Both the position numbers and the translations under genes were made by a program. The notes beneath the pieces are model-generated. The model worked only from the letters and a program-made list of their open reading frames with translations. It was not told where the DNA came from and did no database searches. DNA of 64,000 bases from Paragonimus westermani. Lineage: Eukaryota > Platyhelminthes > Trematoda > Plagiorchiida > Troglotrematidae. The stretch covers positions 138,245-202,244 of the forward strand of contig QNGE01000137.1 of assembly GCA_008508345.1 (NCBI GenBank), read 5' to 3'. Below are positions 12,901 through 27,900 of the stretch, piece by piece; within the stretch, counting starts at the first letter, position 1; the number at the start of each line of letters is the position of its first letter.

Positions 12901-15900
12901 CAGTTTGAGGTATATTTTCTACTCGCCACCCCATTAAGTGACAGTAAGCTGCCTGGATTGATCACTTTGGAAACGTAGAATAAAACCAGAAATACTCGAT
13001 CGATAACCCTGAGCAAATCAGAACAAAGTAGGTTTGAGATATACGTATGTCCAACCGAAGTCCCGATTTTTTGCAATGGGATCTGTGTTAAACTATGCTT
13101 ATGTCATCTGGATAGCTTAAATGGAAGCACATTTTAAGTGTGTAACTAAACAATTTTGTGAATACACCAATCAAATCGCCTCTTTAATGAGAACTGGGCA
13201 CTCAGTGATGATTCACCATCAGTCTGACAAAGTGTCGCCAGCACGACGGTCAACCAGCCTAATCATTTATCGAAAGTAGTAAACAAATACTCTTGATCTA
13301 TGCACTTAAAAACATATTAGTTTCCACCCTTCTACTACCATGGAAGTGGTATAGACCGTATAGACCGATGGGAGCCAATATTTCATTGTTAGTCTGTATC
13401 GTAGTTTTGGTGTACTCGAAAGTCTCAAAATCGGATAGATGTGTTCATAAAATGTAGCCTTATAACATACATCATAGCATCACTGTTTTTGCTTGTCAAA
13501 CTCATCGCGCAAAAATGTTTCCCCACTTATCCATACATCGTTTTTTTCTTGTACATATCCACCAGTACTAATAATGTCTATTCACATCTCGTAGGATGCC
13601 GTTTTAACTCTATACTGGACAGAGGATTTGCAATTCTAGAAATTCTCTACTGTTATCCAGAAGACAATGGAGCTTATTGGTGTATTGCTAAAAATGCTGC
13701 TGGTCAAGTGCAAAGTAATGTTGTTGAGTTACAGTAAGTCCGTTTGTTTATTTGCTATCTTCCCGTCTATTAAACATTTGTCTGTAACTGACAACACTAC
13801 GTCGCTATAAGTAGACTGAAGGGGAACAGATGAGATGGGATGGATCAACAGGAATTTGGGTCTTTTCAATGCCTTATTAAATCCTCATCTAACAGCACTT
13901 TTGTCCTTCAGACATTAACCGGAAGACCAGGTCTGCTTTGGTGAAACAAGTATTTTAATTTATACCCTGAGCACATGCCACGGAGTGCCCAATAGACTGT
14001 GGTCTGAAAACTAACTTAGCGTACACGAATTGAGCGCAGTACACCAGGTGATGGGTTGACATGTTTGACGTGAATGATGAATTATGCGGTCACTGCACCA
14101 AGAACCACACACACGGCTTCCAGGCGCACGAACTACAAGTGAGAACAGTAGGAATGACATTTTATTCCTACGCATCTGGTTAGTGGGAGGAGGCTTGCAA
14201 GTGGGTAACTAAATGTGTGACAAATCTGTGGGTTAGGATTAAGCCTCCTTCCGTGTGTTTTTTTGTTCAGCGAGAGGCGGCTGACCTTTTTGGATTGATG
14301 TTGATCCCAAGTTTCATGTCTTTTCTAGTAGTTCGACTATAAATTCTTCCGGTAAGAGTTGTGTCTAGTCTTACGTACGACCACAAGTCTGTGAATTTTT
14401 TTCATGAGAGGGCGTATATCGAAACTGTGTAGTGTGTGGGCAGCCGTAGGGCAAGACCATCCAGGTATTTGAGTTAAAACATACGACTTACTTTCTATTG
14501 ACAGCACAATTTGCTGATACCCTTAGATTGTTCCTCATCAACGCTTTTGGTAAATTTCGCATTAGGAGACCATCCGTTGAGAACTGTGTAAATAGTGAAT
14601 GATTGACTTTGTAATACCAAGCAATCAAACTTCACTAATTTATCCATAATTCATCTTTTTAACTTAACTCCAAAATCTGGTTATGCTCTAGCTTAAAAGC
14701 GCAAATGTTTGAGTATACCATAGTTTTAGTGAACCAGTTTCTTTCTGAACGAATGATCAGCCCTAAACTTCATTGACCAACGGTAAATTGTAGCTGGGCT
14801 TCATTGGAATGCAAAATCGGCGGCTAACAAAAGCTACACGATTCTTACCGAAGGATATACTACTGAAAGTTAGAAGAATGTTAGTACATCCGAACCGTAC
14901 ACAGAACGGATATGCGAAAATATATTGTGCGTTGTGCTGACGTTCATTATCGAGTAAATCTTTGGTTAAGCCACAACGAGTTAAAAACCAGAGTTATCGC
15001 TTGATAAAGGCTCTCCGAGAGGGTCGAAACGTTGCGAAACCGATAACTCTTTGGTTTTCAACTCGTTGTGGCTTAACCAAGGATTTACTTGTTAGAAGAA
15101 TGTATTTCAGTTTATTTTTGTCCGACAACGGTTAGCTTCACGAGGATTCGTTTTGTCACACTCGCATTTACTGAAGTATTAGTCTGGTTATAGCATGGTA
15201 AGAGAGGTTAAAAATGCACCTCATATCGCGTCCTCAGGGATGGTAGCTGTAAGTAACGAGGCCTTATTATAGTAAGCAAGGCAGTGTGTGTAAGTATTAA
15301 CCTACCGACAACCTGGACGTTGTAGCACGTCGGGTAGGCACTATCACGCCGGCGAAGTTCAGATTGCGTTGATCAGATATTCTCTATCCATAACCGCTAA
15401 ACAATCTAGAAAACGTTTTCGTTGAAACCTTATTCTATTAAACCGATCACTTCAGTCATTGTTGTTCTCTAAGTGTTTTACAGCCATTGCCGTTATCGGC
15501 ATTTCCGATGGCAGACATGCAAATGATTTGTCTTATATTCTTCTTCCAGATGTAACGCAGAGGCCAATATTGTAACCAATTCTTTATTGTCAAAAGATTC
15601 CGTTTCGTACTTGCAAAGCCTGGACAATTGGAACAGTGAGCAAATGGCCGGGTATGTTCGTCATCTTGATTTTGCCTAAAGTCCGATTCTAACGTGTATG
15701 GTCTGAATTTTACATATTAGAGAATAACAATCAGTTACATCTACAAAGCCTTGTTCTTGGAGGCCCTTGATTTCACCTAGTAGACACATTTGTGAACTGA
15801 ACAAGATTGACAACTTCTAGTGCCTGAGCAGCTCTGTCAGTCTTGCCGTATACGTCTGGTCTTACGATCTTCCTTAACTTCGAACAATATCCGCATCATC

Positions 15901-18900
15901 ACCGCCATCAGCGGTCAAGTAATGTAAGTTCTTGTATGCCCATCGAACACGTTCACGTCATCTGCAAAATCAACGAACAACTAAACCACAAGTGATATAA
16001 AGTTGCTGTCCATACAGTAGCTATGTAGACAACTCAGTAAAATTAAGAATATTGGAACGAATAAGCAGTGAAAATCTCGCTAAACAGGCTTGGTGAAATA
16101 GTACATTTTGACCGCTCTTAAAAGTCTTAATCACGAGATAGTCGACAGTCTCTGGGACAGTCGGGCAAAAACGTACACTGTTCACAAGTAGAATTGCTTT
16201 AGCGCTTTGTCATGATAATCCATGCGCAATAAATTCGAGAATAAAGGCTGGGTGATTAAAACAGTTGCCTCGTGAACCTTGACCGAATTTCAAGTCCCGA
16301 ATATGGCACGAACAACCATCACTGACGAGCCCTAACAGGAGTTACACTTAAGTCTAGAGTATTTTTCAAACAGGGTGGATGGGAAATCTCTCTGTATGTG
16401 AACGCTACTGTCAACTCAGGGTGTTGCTTAATTTTTTAACCAACTGAGTATGTCCACCCCTACTCACCCATGCATTCCGTCAACGAATAAAAATGTTCGA
16501 ATAGCCGAATCATCAAAGTTATCGGTATGGAAATAGCGCTGCTCTCAAGGTCATCGCATATTTCACTGCGTAGCCAGGAATCACACGCAGCATTCAAGAC
16601 CCTCTTAAGTATTAGGTTCGTGCTAAGAGATTCACAAAATTGAGCTGAAACAGTTAGATGCCTACCTTTAGTTCAATAGGATTGTGAAGTTCCACGGTTC
16701 TAGAGGGTAACCTAATTACATAATTCATTCAGCTGTTAATCAGCGATACTGTGTTCTCACGTGCACATTTGATGACTCAGGTTGTGTAATATTTTGTGTG
16801 TAGAAGACACTACATACCGTCAACAGGAATAAAGTCAACACGCATTTTGCTTCGTCCACTTCACACCTCCTAATCATTATCGTCATCCTTATGATTCCAA
16901 TGGCACTCATATTCCGTGACTTTAAAATACGGGCATACTGTCGAACAGTACATTAAGAATAACACAATGGTAACAGCAACTAGCATCCGTGTTCTCCCGA
17001 CCCATATCTTGCATATATCTGAACGAAAGTCCAACCTGCTTTGCAGACCCCTCTGATTGGGCACTGAGCTTTGCTGATCAAACGGTTAACTAGTTCGGTA
17101 GGAACACGTTGTTTAGGTTGTGTCTCTACAAATTTCTTGACCGTGGTTTAAGCTGAACATTCGTTTTCTTGTGAGTAATGTGTAGTTTTATTTCTGCAAA
17201 TCATGATGAATTTTCAAAATATTGTTGTAATCCTGACAAAAGTAGCAATGTCATAGGGGAAGCTGGCTTCGTTCATTTCTGAATGCTCTAGGATTTCTGC
17301 TTGATGAGGTGCGCTACCTTCAGCTGCACAAACAATGCAAGTCCTCAGAATTTACTCTGTAGATATATGTCTAATTTACTGGACATAGTGAAACCACCTA
17401 AACAGGGCATGCAATATACACTACAATAAGCGTTACATTGTCTATTCGGGCATCTTGTCTTGTTTCAATTAAGTGCGAGCTGAAAATAGTTATTGAAGGT
17501 TAATTTTATGCATGCATTTTAGACATAGGCTATCTGAACCTGATATATTTTAGATCTGCATTCCCGATGTTGTATTTAACTGTTCACTCTCGGCGATTTG
17601 TAGCACTTCTCGTTTTTTGTAAGTGAAATACAAACTTCACACGTTTACATTCCACATTATGTTTGTATACGTCTGAAATGTGTATTATAGTTTAATACTG
17701 TCTGTGATACGCAATTCAGCGATAACTCTCCAGTCTTCTCTAGTGTATACGTGTGTGTATGAAAACACATTAAATGCTGTTGTTTCTCAGAGAATGCTCA
17801 ACAATTTCCAAAATGTAAGGAAATTTGACAAACACCTTTCGAACAGACTGGAAGTAAGCTTGTTCCTCGAGCTTGTTCGCTGAGGTGAATGTGGGTGTGT
17901 TCGAGATTGCTTGCAATTTGGTTCGTTATAAGCCAGTAGGCGAAGGTACATCGTTGCTAATGAATCCTTGGCACACCATACATGCATGTTCGCAACAAAT
18001 ATCTTTCAATTCATTGTTAATATCTGTAAAATACAGAATACGTTTAGAGTGTATCGAAAATTCAAAATGACCTGATGGTGGCTTTACTAGGGTTCTTACT
18101 GCAAAGTTGGTGTCGGTATTTACGTTGGACTTACAGACTGGACGTAGAGGGCATCATCATCACAAATTGAAAGCCGCTCACGTACACCCAGGTTTCACAC
18201 GCGGAATGCGTTCATCTATGACTATATTCGGAAAGTAAAATCAAATGAGAGTTCCCTTCTTGTCAGAGCTATAAAATAGTGCATAGCCTTGCGATTACCG
18301 AAAGGTAAACAATGATTTACTAGCTTGTCATTGATTGTGACTGCATCATCGGTCTATCCATCAAAATGCATAGCCACTTTCGTTTGTGGAAAATGTTCAG
18401 ATTACTGACGAGTGGTCGCGGATTTGGTTTATTTTCAAGTTGACCATCACTCACATTTGATCGCAGTGTTCGCATTCAGATAGACTTTGCAGGCAGCCTC
18501 TTTCGAAAAGAAGCACTAGGCTCGACTTTCGCTCTCATTAGAGCTCGTCAGTAGTGCATATCCTTGCCACGACCGGGATTTGAACTCCGGCCATTCCAAT
18601 CATGAGGCAACCGTGTTAACCACTGTGCCGTTGACCTCACATTAGGCACGGAGATTTCGACCTGTCTTGGAAGTCCTAATCGCGGGGTTATCGATTGGAG
18701 TTAACAGGCAGTAACTGTGTCTCCTCTCGAGACGATCGGGCAACCTGATCATTGCTCACAAGCGAGAGTGGTTGAGCGTTCAGATTTGATGATTCGGTCG
18801 TGCCTAATGTGAGGTCAATGGCGCAGTGGTTAACACGGTTGCCTCATGATTGGAATGTCCGGAGTTCAAATCCCGGCCGTGGCAAGGATATGCACTACTG

Positions 18901-21900
18901 ACGAGCTCTAATGAGAGCGAAACTCGAGTCTAGTGCTTCTTTTCGAAAGAGGCTGGCTGGAAAGTCTATCTGAATGCGAACGCTGCGATCAAATTTGAGT
19001 GATAGTTAACTTGAAAATGTTCAGATTGTCTGTTCATCGTGAAAAGTGGCACACTGACCGTTCTGTTACCTTCAACGGATTATTGTGTGATCACAGCGTC
19101 TCCGGTAGGCTGAAGTTTTAGATTTCAATTAACTGTCTTGGGAAATATTTTGAGTTGTTAGTTCACTCATGTTTAAGTTCACTATTACTGTATCCATTTA
19201 TATCTGACTTGATATGGAAAGCAGACGTATAGGAAAGTTCCTTCAGTGAAAATCAGCATTTTGGTGTATTCTATGAAAAAAATTCAAGGATTGGTCATAT
19301 TTTATCGGTATGGTACTGCGTGTGCAAACGTTTTTCTCCAACCTGCGGCCATCAGGCCTTCTGAATTAGATGTGTTTCCTGTGGATGAAGAGCAATCGGT
19401 CTGTTTTTATGTGTAGATTTTATCGATTTAAACATTGTTTATTGTCTCATGTCCACCCTACCCATTCTTTCCTTGTTCCTCTAAAAGTTACGACCGTCCG
19501 AATATCGTAGAAGAAGAGACTCCCGCTGCTCCTTCTTTCGACATTCTTCCGGTAGCTCTTACTGTGACGGAGGGTTCACCGGCACGTTTTCTAGTCAAAG
19601 CAGGCGGTTTTCCACGTCCCAAAGTTCAGTGGTATATTGATGGCGAGTTGATGGCTTCGGTGAGCTTCTCTCACATTTACATCATATTTTCCTTTATATT
19701 AGACCTGCTTACAGCCTAGCTAACTGCGACAGAGCACATTTATTTATGCCACAACTCGTCTTCAACAACAACCAACAATCAGGATCACGGACGACCTAAA
19801 TTAATTCAAAAACCTACTTCCAAATACACTAGTCTCCAATAGATGGACTGACCAAGTGAGGTCTCGTCCGTGAGGTAATATGACTTGATGGGGGGGGGAA
19901 CAAAACAGACTGTGAATCAGCAATACGCAACGTATTGATGGGGTGCACAACTTAATGTTCTGGAAGACGCTTCTTGAGACCGTTTTGTTTATTATGACTC
20001 TTTCTGTCAACATATTGTGGGCGTTATTGTATTTCATGCACTATTCTTGGGAACGCCCCGGTACTTTCAGTGAAAAGTGAGCACAGTTTCTCTGCTTAGT
20101 GCAGTGTTTGATGTGGAGTAGTAGGTTAGTTTACAAAACCAGCCCCATCAACTCCATGCCTAGCGTTTGACTAGAAATCAGGTGGACTGTTTGCTAAGGT
20201 TACCGGTTAATTATCAAGCAGGAAGTACGGCCTACACTGGGCCAATACGATGAGGTCAAAGCACCGTGTGTTTCTGTTTGTAAGATGAGTGTCAGGTGAT
20301 CTCTGCAATTCGTCATTGATATGTGATTTGGAGTGTGACACAATGAAAGGAGGCGTTTGTTCCCCAGATATCCATAAACAGAGCGGTCCAAGGTGCGACT
20401 TTCTTTTAATCCGTGATTTGTTCGATTCAGGAATCGGACAAAAACACAGAAAGAAAGCAGCGACAAACGGTTGTATTTCCTCCGGTTGAAACTGTCACAA
20501 CAGTTAACTAATACTTAGTTGTAACAGAAACTAAGCTAACGTATTGAGGACATTGGTTACGAGTATTAAAATCAAAAAGTTTCATCAATTGAAGCTGGAT
20601 CACAGTGTGAATGTGGCGTACATATCAAGACACCGTGCTTAACGGCCATCGATTTTACAAATTATGCATGACTTCTGTTAATACCGAGCGAGAGTAGGTA
20701 ACCGAATGGTGACCGATCAGTTTATGACACATATGCTCTATTGGACTAGCTTTGGTGGGCCTGATGACAACTTTGAACAACAAAAATCTTTCTGTTCATT
20801 CGGGGAGTAGATACTACCAGATGTAAGGATATCGCATTGGTGACGATATGATAATTCCACTGTCAAGTCACTTAAGTTTTGGTTGTTTAATATGCTTAGA
20901 GAAACAGTTCATCGTACGTTACTGGTAGTCCGCGTACAACAAGAAGAGGGTGAGTAAATTGCTACTGGCTGGTCAACGATAGATATTTAGCTTTTCAGTT
21001 GTAGATTTAGCGTGGCCTTTGAGGTGAACCAGGCTTTTGGCCTAGTATCTCGAAACAGTTGTCAGTAGATACACTGAGTCAGTAATTCAAGTGTCACGTC
21101 ACTTTGGAATGGATACCGTATTGACAGGGATTTTTCATCTACAACGAAGTTCCTCTGATGACACATGGAGGGAACCATCAAGTGCTCTAGCGGAAACTTT
21201 TGTGTATTCTTTTTTTTGGGAACCTACTGCGATGAAATTAATTCCAAGGTCAAAACGAAGAAACGAAACTCCACGACCAACCCAAATTACGAGGATAAGT
21301 GCTCTTAGTAAGTTTGCTAGACGAACACCTAGGTCCTGTCGCTGTCTAGATGCTGCAAAGTTGGAAAAGTATGTGGACTGAATGGTGTAAGTAGACTGTT
21401 GTTTAACGCAAATTTCTGTGAGTCTCCCTGTGCTTTTCTTTGTGGAACAAATCAGTCTATTTCAACCTCTGAGGTAAATCTCACAGGTGTATAGTTTTCA
21501 CTGAACATCCATACTTCGAGTGTAATATCTGTTTTTTAATAAAGTGAAAATACTCACTTAACATGACTGCAGGAATACAGTGGGTCGTTGATTATTCTTT
21601 GTAGCGACATCGACCATTCACTGCTCCAGCTGCTATGCTGACTATTGAGACTAGTCAGCTTTAGAGACGTGTTCTGGTACGATGAGTTGAGCTTCCAGAT
21701 GGTGGATGATATGTGCACGTTTCTTTTTGTTCCTGAGTATTCCGTTGACTCTACGCAGACACCTGTTAGGTGGACATGCTTCCCTTACTCCTCATAACAC
21801 CCAGACTATTTAAATAACCTTTTGTATTACGAAGTAGAATGCGTACATTGGAAAACTTGACTCTTTCTCCCCTATTAAATGTACGGAACGATGATTTGCC

Positions 21901-24900
21901 CTGGTTAAACTGAACGATACGGAACAAAAGACATAATTCAGGTGGTATGTTTTACATCTACTGTCACCAGTCGAGTGCTCAAAACGTACGCAGTATGTTT
22001 CTTTCAAGCTAGATAACGGTCAGACAGAGATGAACGGTTTGGACCCATCTCAGCTCACAGTAACATAATCTGTACTACGGTAAATCACACAGCTGCATCA
22101 ACAACGTTTACATATGCAAAACAAGTTGGTAGTTTTAGTGTGTATTGCTTCAGTGATGTTTTGTTGCATTTTAATGCTCAGAAAGAGTCTGTGAAATCAA
22201 CCCAACGACCTACCTTCAAGATTGGCGGTAAACCAAGTTGGAGGGATCGTTGTCATAGTCACGGTTGAATTGTGCCACCGAATCGTTCGGACCGTCCGCT
22301 TGAGAACTGGCTGAACCGAACTTCAAGACAGACTCTGTCCTGTCTTGCCAATATGAATGTTGTCGCAACCACTAATGCACTAAGTAGGTGAAGCAACAGT
22401 GGGGCCTGGGTACAACCTGGTAACCTTATGAGAGTTTCAGAAGTAATTCTGAAGTTGTATAAGTGCACATTATTAAAGAATCTACCTTATCCTCGATGTC
22501 CTGAACCAGGTGATCTGTTTTGAAAGACCAAACCACTGAAACCTACTAAGTGCTAGCGTTTGAATGGGAAGGGAGGTTAGTCATTTTATGTGCTTTGGGG
22601 AACGATAAATGTCTTTGGGAATGAACGCTGATTTTCTCTGAGTAACATCTGTTGTGCATTTCCACCAAGCCTTATTAAAAAAGCTCCTTGACTAAGTTAC
22701 TTTCGTAGGTTACCAGGACAGTGCTGATAAGGTGGAATTTCAATGTGTATCACAGATCGATTTATGATGGTCTGTTAGATGCGGTATGCCACCACCGTGT
22801 CCACTGCACAAACTATCCAGAATAGTGCTGTACTCATTTTGTGTGTGTGTGAAAGAGAGATCAGAACGAGCAGTCAGCTAAAATTATAACATCGTTAATC
22901 TAACCATTGAAACCTACAGTTCAGGCAATATCATTGATTGGATGTTGCCTGCTTATTCCCTTAATGATACCTAACTGCATTGGCTCTACTGAACTCCCAC
23001 TGGAGTTGTGACTGAAAGCCCATCACGACCAGCACCGACGGATATCGTTTTGCAAAAGTCTGAAATTCGACTTTTGCGTAGCATTTTCCTACTTATCGTT
23101 TACGAATGATATGTTGACCGTATTTTATTTTCCGCCAGTGCTCATCACTTGTTACCCAGGAAGGACGACGATAACGATCTTCAGCTGAAGTCAAGTCAGT
23201 GATCATCTCTAGATTAATAATTTGACTATTGTGCTGATGGGGATAAATCACTTTATAAAAAGTTGTGGATACACATGTCAAACAGGTCAATTTTCAAAAC
23301 CTGTTTTGCTTTGTCCTGTTGTGCTATGCGGCAGAACGTTCTGGGGACTTACTGTGATCGACTATGCTTAGTAGGTATTTCCATATATATGTTACACAAC
23401 ATCGTGACCAGATTGCTGGATATGAGTCACGTGAGAAGGTGATCACACATTCGGTCCGAAGTGGCCTAAAACAATGGTTGATAAACTTCACCTAGACAGG
23501 AGTCTTGGGCTCTGTTAGTGAAGTGGCCGTTGATTACATTAGTCAGTTAACATACCTTACGAGAAAACTTACGTATGTCGATCACATCAAGCAGTATCTT
23601 TGCGACAGTATCCATGGGAGTCAAAAATATCATAGCTTCTCTTTCAGCTGTTACACAACTAAAAGGTTTACTGCGTGCGCCTCTGCCAGTCGATAGCACA
23701 CAGTGTGTTCGACTAGAGTGTACGTCAGTGTCTAGGACATATTTGGGACCGAGAGTTTTACAGTTGTAGGTGCTTGGTAATAATATATGGTGAAACTCCC
23801 TTGGTTTGACCAATTTGTTCGACTCCTCAAGTACACCTACAGTGGAAAACTAGCCTAGATTTGCCAATGGGTAGCGTTCAGTCCATGAACTAGGGAGTGT
23901 GCAGATGTCGTCACGAGCAGGCACCGCTTTGCTGTTCTTGGAAATTACCTAATAAAACCCAATAGTTAGCGGTACTGTCGTTTTTAGTGAAATAGTATTC
24001 GAGTCGTAAAGCAATGATTTGCAAAATTTGGTTTGATGCTTTTCGTCACGTGGAGGTTCTCATGATTGGTCACAAACGTGGAATAGAACCATATCGAAGC
24101 ACCCAAGTACATAATTTAGGTATATATCCAGTTTTGGTTGGAGTTGGCGACACACTGTCGAACTTAAGTGTTATTTTATGTTGAGTATACATGAAAGGTG
24201 AATTCACTGTTAGACAAGATAATTTTACTTGCATGGCAGGATTCGGCCACCAGGCTGTAGGCCATCGACCACTAAAGTGGAATCTCACTGGAGGGATAGA
24301 GATTAGGCAGGTGATAGGACATTCCACCTTGTTTACCAATCCAATGAACGGGGTGAAATAGGATGACAGGACCTGAATTGTTTAAAACCCAAAGGAGTAG
24401 ACAGTGTTACATACAAAAATGTTAGTCCAAATGTATTGCGGGGTGTGTGTTTTACCTTATCAGCTGACTGTCACCATTTAGAATGATAGAAAACAACTCC
24501 AGGGTCAATGAACTGCAACGTGAAAGTAGAACAGGGTGACTAACACGTTCGAATGTTCTTTGACAGAAATGAGCGGTTAGTACTACTGGAAAAAAGTGCA
24601 GCTTGACTGCGTACATGTTGAATAATCGGATATTAACTATCGAATGGAAATTGACAACAAATCAAAATATGTACACGTGGTGTCGTCATGTGTTGGTGTA
24701 CTGGAACGGAACATGTAAGCAGAGAGTTGCCTGTATGTTGGTGTACCGTTCGACTGGTCTATGGTATTATCAAAACAGTTCTTCTCTTTACCGGAGCATT
24801 TCCGCTCTTAGTGTGTCTAAACGATCATGGGGCAATTAAACTACCTCACATCCCAAAACAAATTCAGACAAGTATCTATTTAATTGTCTAGAATTGAGTT

Positions 24901-27900
24901 TGTAGTGGACAGTAAGGCAAAAATCCTGGCCACAATAGCCTCATTATTGTACCAAACTGTGGGTCGTTGAAATTACCATAAGAAGATCGTGGGACTTGTA
25001 AACTGCCAAACTGTGGTCTGAACAGTTTACTGTAGGCTGAGAATGTCTGTGTCACTGTGGCACCTGAAGTATGACAGAAACAGTCCACGGAAATGTGCTT
25101 CAACAGTGTAGCTTTGAGGGATACAAACTGGTAGCTTAGCTTTCATTTACGCAGTCACACATACTAAGTACTCTTAGACACGACATTCGGGAACTGCAGT
25201 AAGATTTTGAGAGTCAGCTGGCTGCAATATGTGTCGCCTGGAAACTGTTCACTGAAGTCAGCAATAGTCTACTGCTCCAACTAGATGGATTATACACAAT
25301 ACTTATAAGCTAACTAGTGGTTTTCAACATCAGCATCTCTGTCCTCTTCCGTAAGCAGTGCGGTTTTTGCACACAATCAGATGAAGTCGACCAAACATGC
25401 ACTCCCAAATACAGCACTTTCTCCACCAACAATCACCCCGCGGAGCGCTAGAGTGTTTTTCCGTGAATGAGGTTCATTTTGAGGCACCTAGTGTTTAGTG
25501 CCATAAAATCCAATCAACATGAGCCGGAAACAGAGAGTGGTACAGGTTTTTGCTGTAGTAATCGTCGATACAGGCAATCACTGGCCACTATCTGACTTTC
25601 ACCAAGTATGTTTCTGCCATCGTAAAATGTACTACGATTTAAAAGAATGTAGAAACATCGTATAACACAAGCTTGCAGCTTGTTGTGACGACTGTGTAGT
25701 CATCGTGCAACAACAAAGTAATTTAGCCCACGAAAAGAAGTTACATGTAGTGCGGATGAAAACAGTAGGAGAAAGAACAAACCCTATTTACACATTCAAG
25801 CGTTTGTTGTTGTGCAGCTGTGGGGATTTCACACAAGTTTGCGAACTACCAGGCCGACCAAGTCTTGACAAAAAGCTATGAAACTCTGGATAAGATATCA
25901 ACATAACAATTGCTATCTTCCGGGTCCATGTTTACGTTAAACTGGCAATTGTATGAAAGCTGTATTTTGCGAGATGTTACACGACTGGTTATTGTTTGAA
26001 AGTCCCATAAATAGGTCAGTCATGGTTTGTTTCGTCCCGTTTATCAATTGCAAAACTTTCGAGTCATACTGCAACAAAACCACTCGCTTTAAAGAGTTCA
26101 GGCTCCGAGATCCAAAAACAAAATATCCGATATTTTCCGCGAATCCACAGTTTCGACAGGCCACGTCTGAAGAGACTTGTACGTCTCAGTGATAGGCGTA
26201 GCTTAGAATACAACCGTACCGCTTTGTAAGCCATGGACTATGTCACTTAATCGGATTCATGAAATTTCACCTCTGTACAGCTACGTTTGGAGATTGTTAA
26301 CTAAAAGGTATGATGATTGTGTTTGAGTTCAGCGTGCAAACGAGTTCTGTTTTGTCGGAAAGGAGCAACACACTGTTACGTCTTGGTAAGGCAAAATTAG
26401 CTTTATGTCACAAAATGTGGTTCTCCTATGGTTCTTGATTTTTTTCTACCTAGAAATACTGAATGCAAAACAGTATAATACGTTGGTAGAATGTTTTTCT
26501 TGAGGAAACGCAATTCATTATAATTTCGTGAGAGTTGACTGACTTCTTCGTTTGTTCAATCCACTGATTAGAAAGATGCCCTCTGAAAAAAGCACCTGAT
26601 GACGACACATCAGTGGAAAAAAGACGGAAAATTTCGATTGTTAGCGTTTGTTAGGGCATCTGTTGTACCCAGTTGTACAATCCTGAGCTCTACGCTCAGA
26701 AGAAACGCGTTTGTTAAGCGTATCTTAGCCTGCGACCAGTTTAACCTGTGACGCGGAACACCTGATTAGTAGCTGACAGTAGTCTGTTTATCTGACCACT
26801 AGTTGGTTCATCTTATGATTACTTTCACATATATTATAGTGTGAATCGCTCGGCTGCCAAGTGTTGACAGTAAGTTTCACGTGTCCCTTATTTGTTCATA
26901 AGGACGCAGAGGATTGTTACTGTAAGTGTCATTTGTAAGATAACGCATAGATAAGAACCACCTAATTACGTTAGCCGCTTAAATAGATCTAGTTCTTTTG
27001 TGCTCCATTCTCTTGTGCACTGAAGTTGCTGTTACAAAACAATGCTGAATCTCAACCATAAGATATTGGTTGACGTTCTCGAGATCCTGACTATGAGTTG
27101 TCGGGGTCCTCATTTTGTTTGCATCCAGACAAGTTTGCCTTTCACAACTTTTTGACACTAGATCAAAATAAGCACGCGGAACAGGTACGTTGTTATTACG
27201 TATCAGTAAGAGTTTAGTACCACTGATTAAGCATAACGTAACGCCAAAATTTCAAGTGTCATTGCCACAATGCACCCCTTATGTAGATTTCAAGACTTTC
27301 ATTACTAATGGTCATGTGACTCGTGTTAGCTATGGGCTCAGCATGTGCTCTATTCCGCTGTTTTCTGAACTCAGTCCTCTAAATCTTTCGAATATAGATA
27401 TTATGTGTAATATAGTAAATCTTTGATGCACACCCCTGTTTTATTCTCCCACCAGTGCTGACTGCCCCACAATCCTCAAAAAAACACATAAACCAGATAG
27501 TGAGTTTGAGGAAAATTCTGTTGCAGACTGCCACCCACGAAGAGCAGTAAGGATTACAATCCATTTCACTGTCTTAGTGCTGTTAACGTCTTTAAGACGC
27601 TGAGATTCACTCAAAATTTTGAAACTTGAACACAATAAATTTGACCTTCACTCACTTACAAAAATCCGTAACACTGTTCAAAAGACTTCCCCGAAATTCA
27701 CGACTTGCTGAAAATGTCTCCATCTAATATCGGATTAGTCTGTCCGCCCAATGTGCCGGACGGTTCACTTGAGGCAATAACCACGATTCATTGGTTTTCC
27801 CAGGGAATAGTGTGATGCTGTTTGTACGACTATAGTCTAACCACAGCGCACACCAGAGCATCTGGTTGTGCCGAATGCTTTCAACGTCCATTTCACTTCA

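Noticed and set aside
19889..19897. G-run as possible regulatory or quadruplex site
   Set aside because: A single mononucleotide run without further G-tracts.
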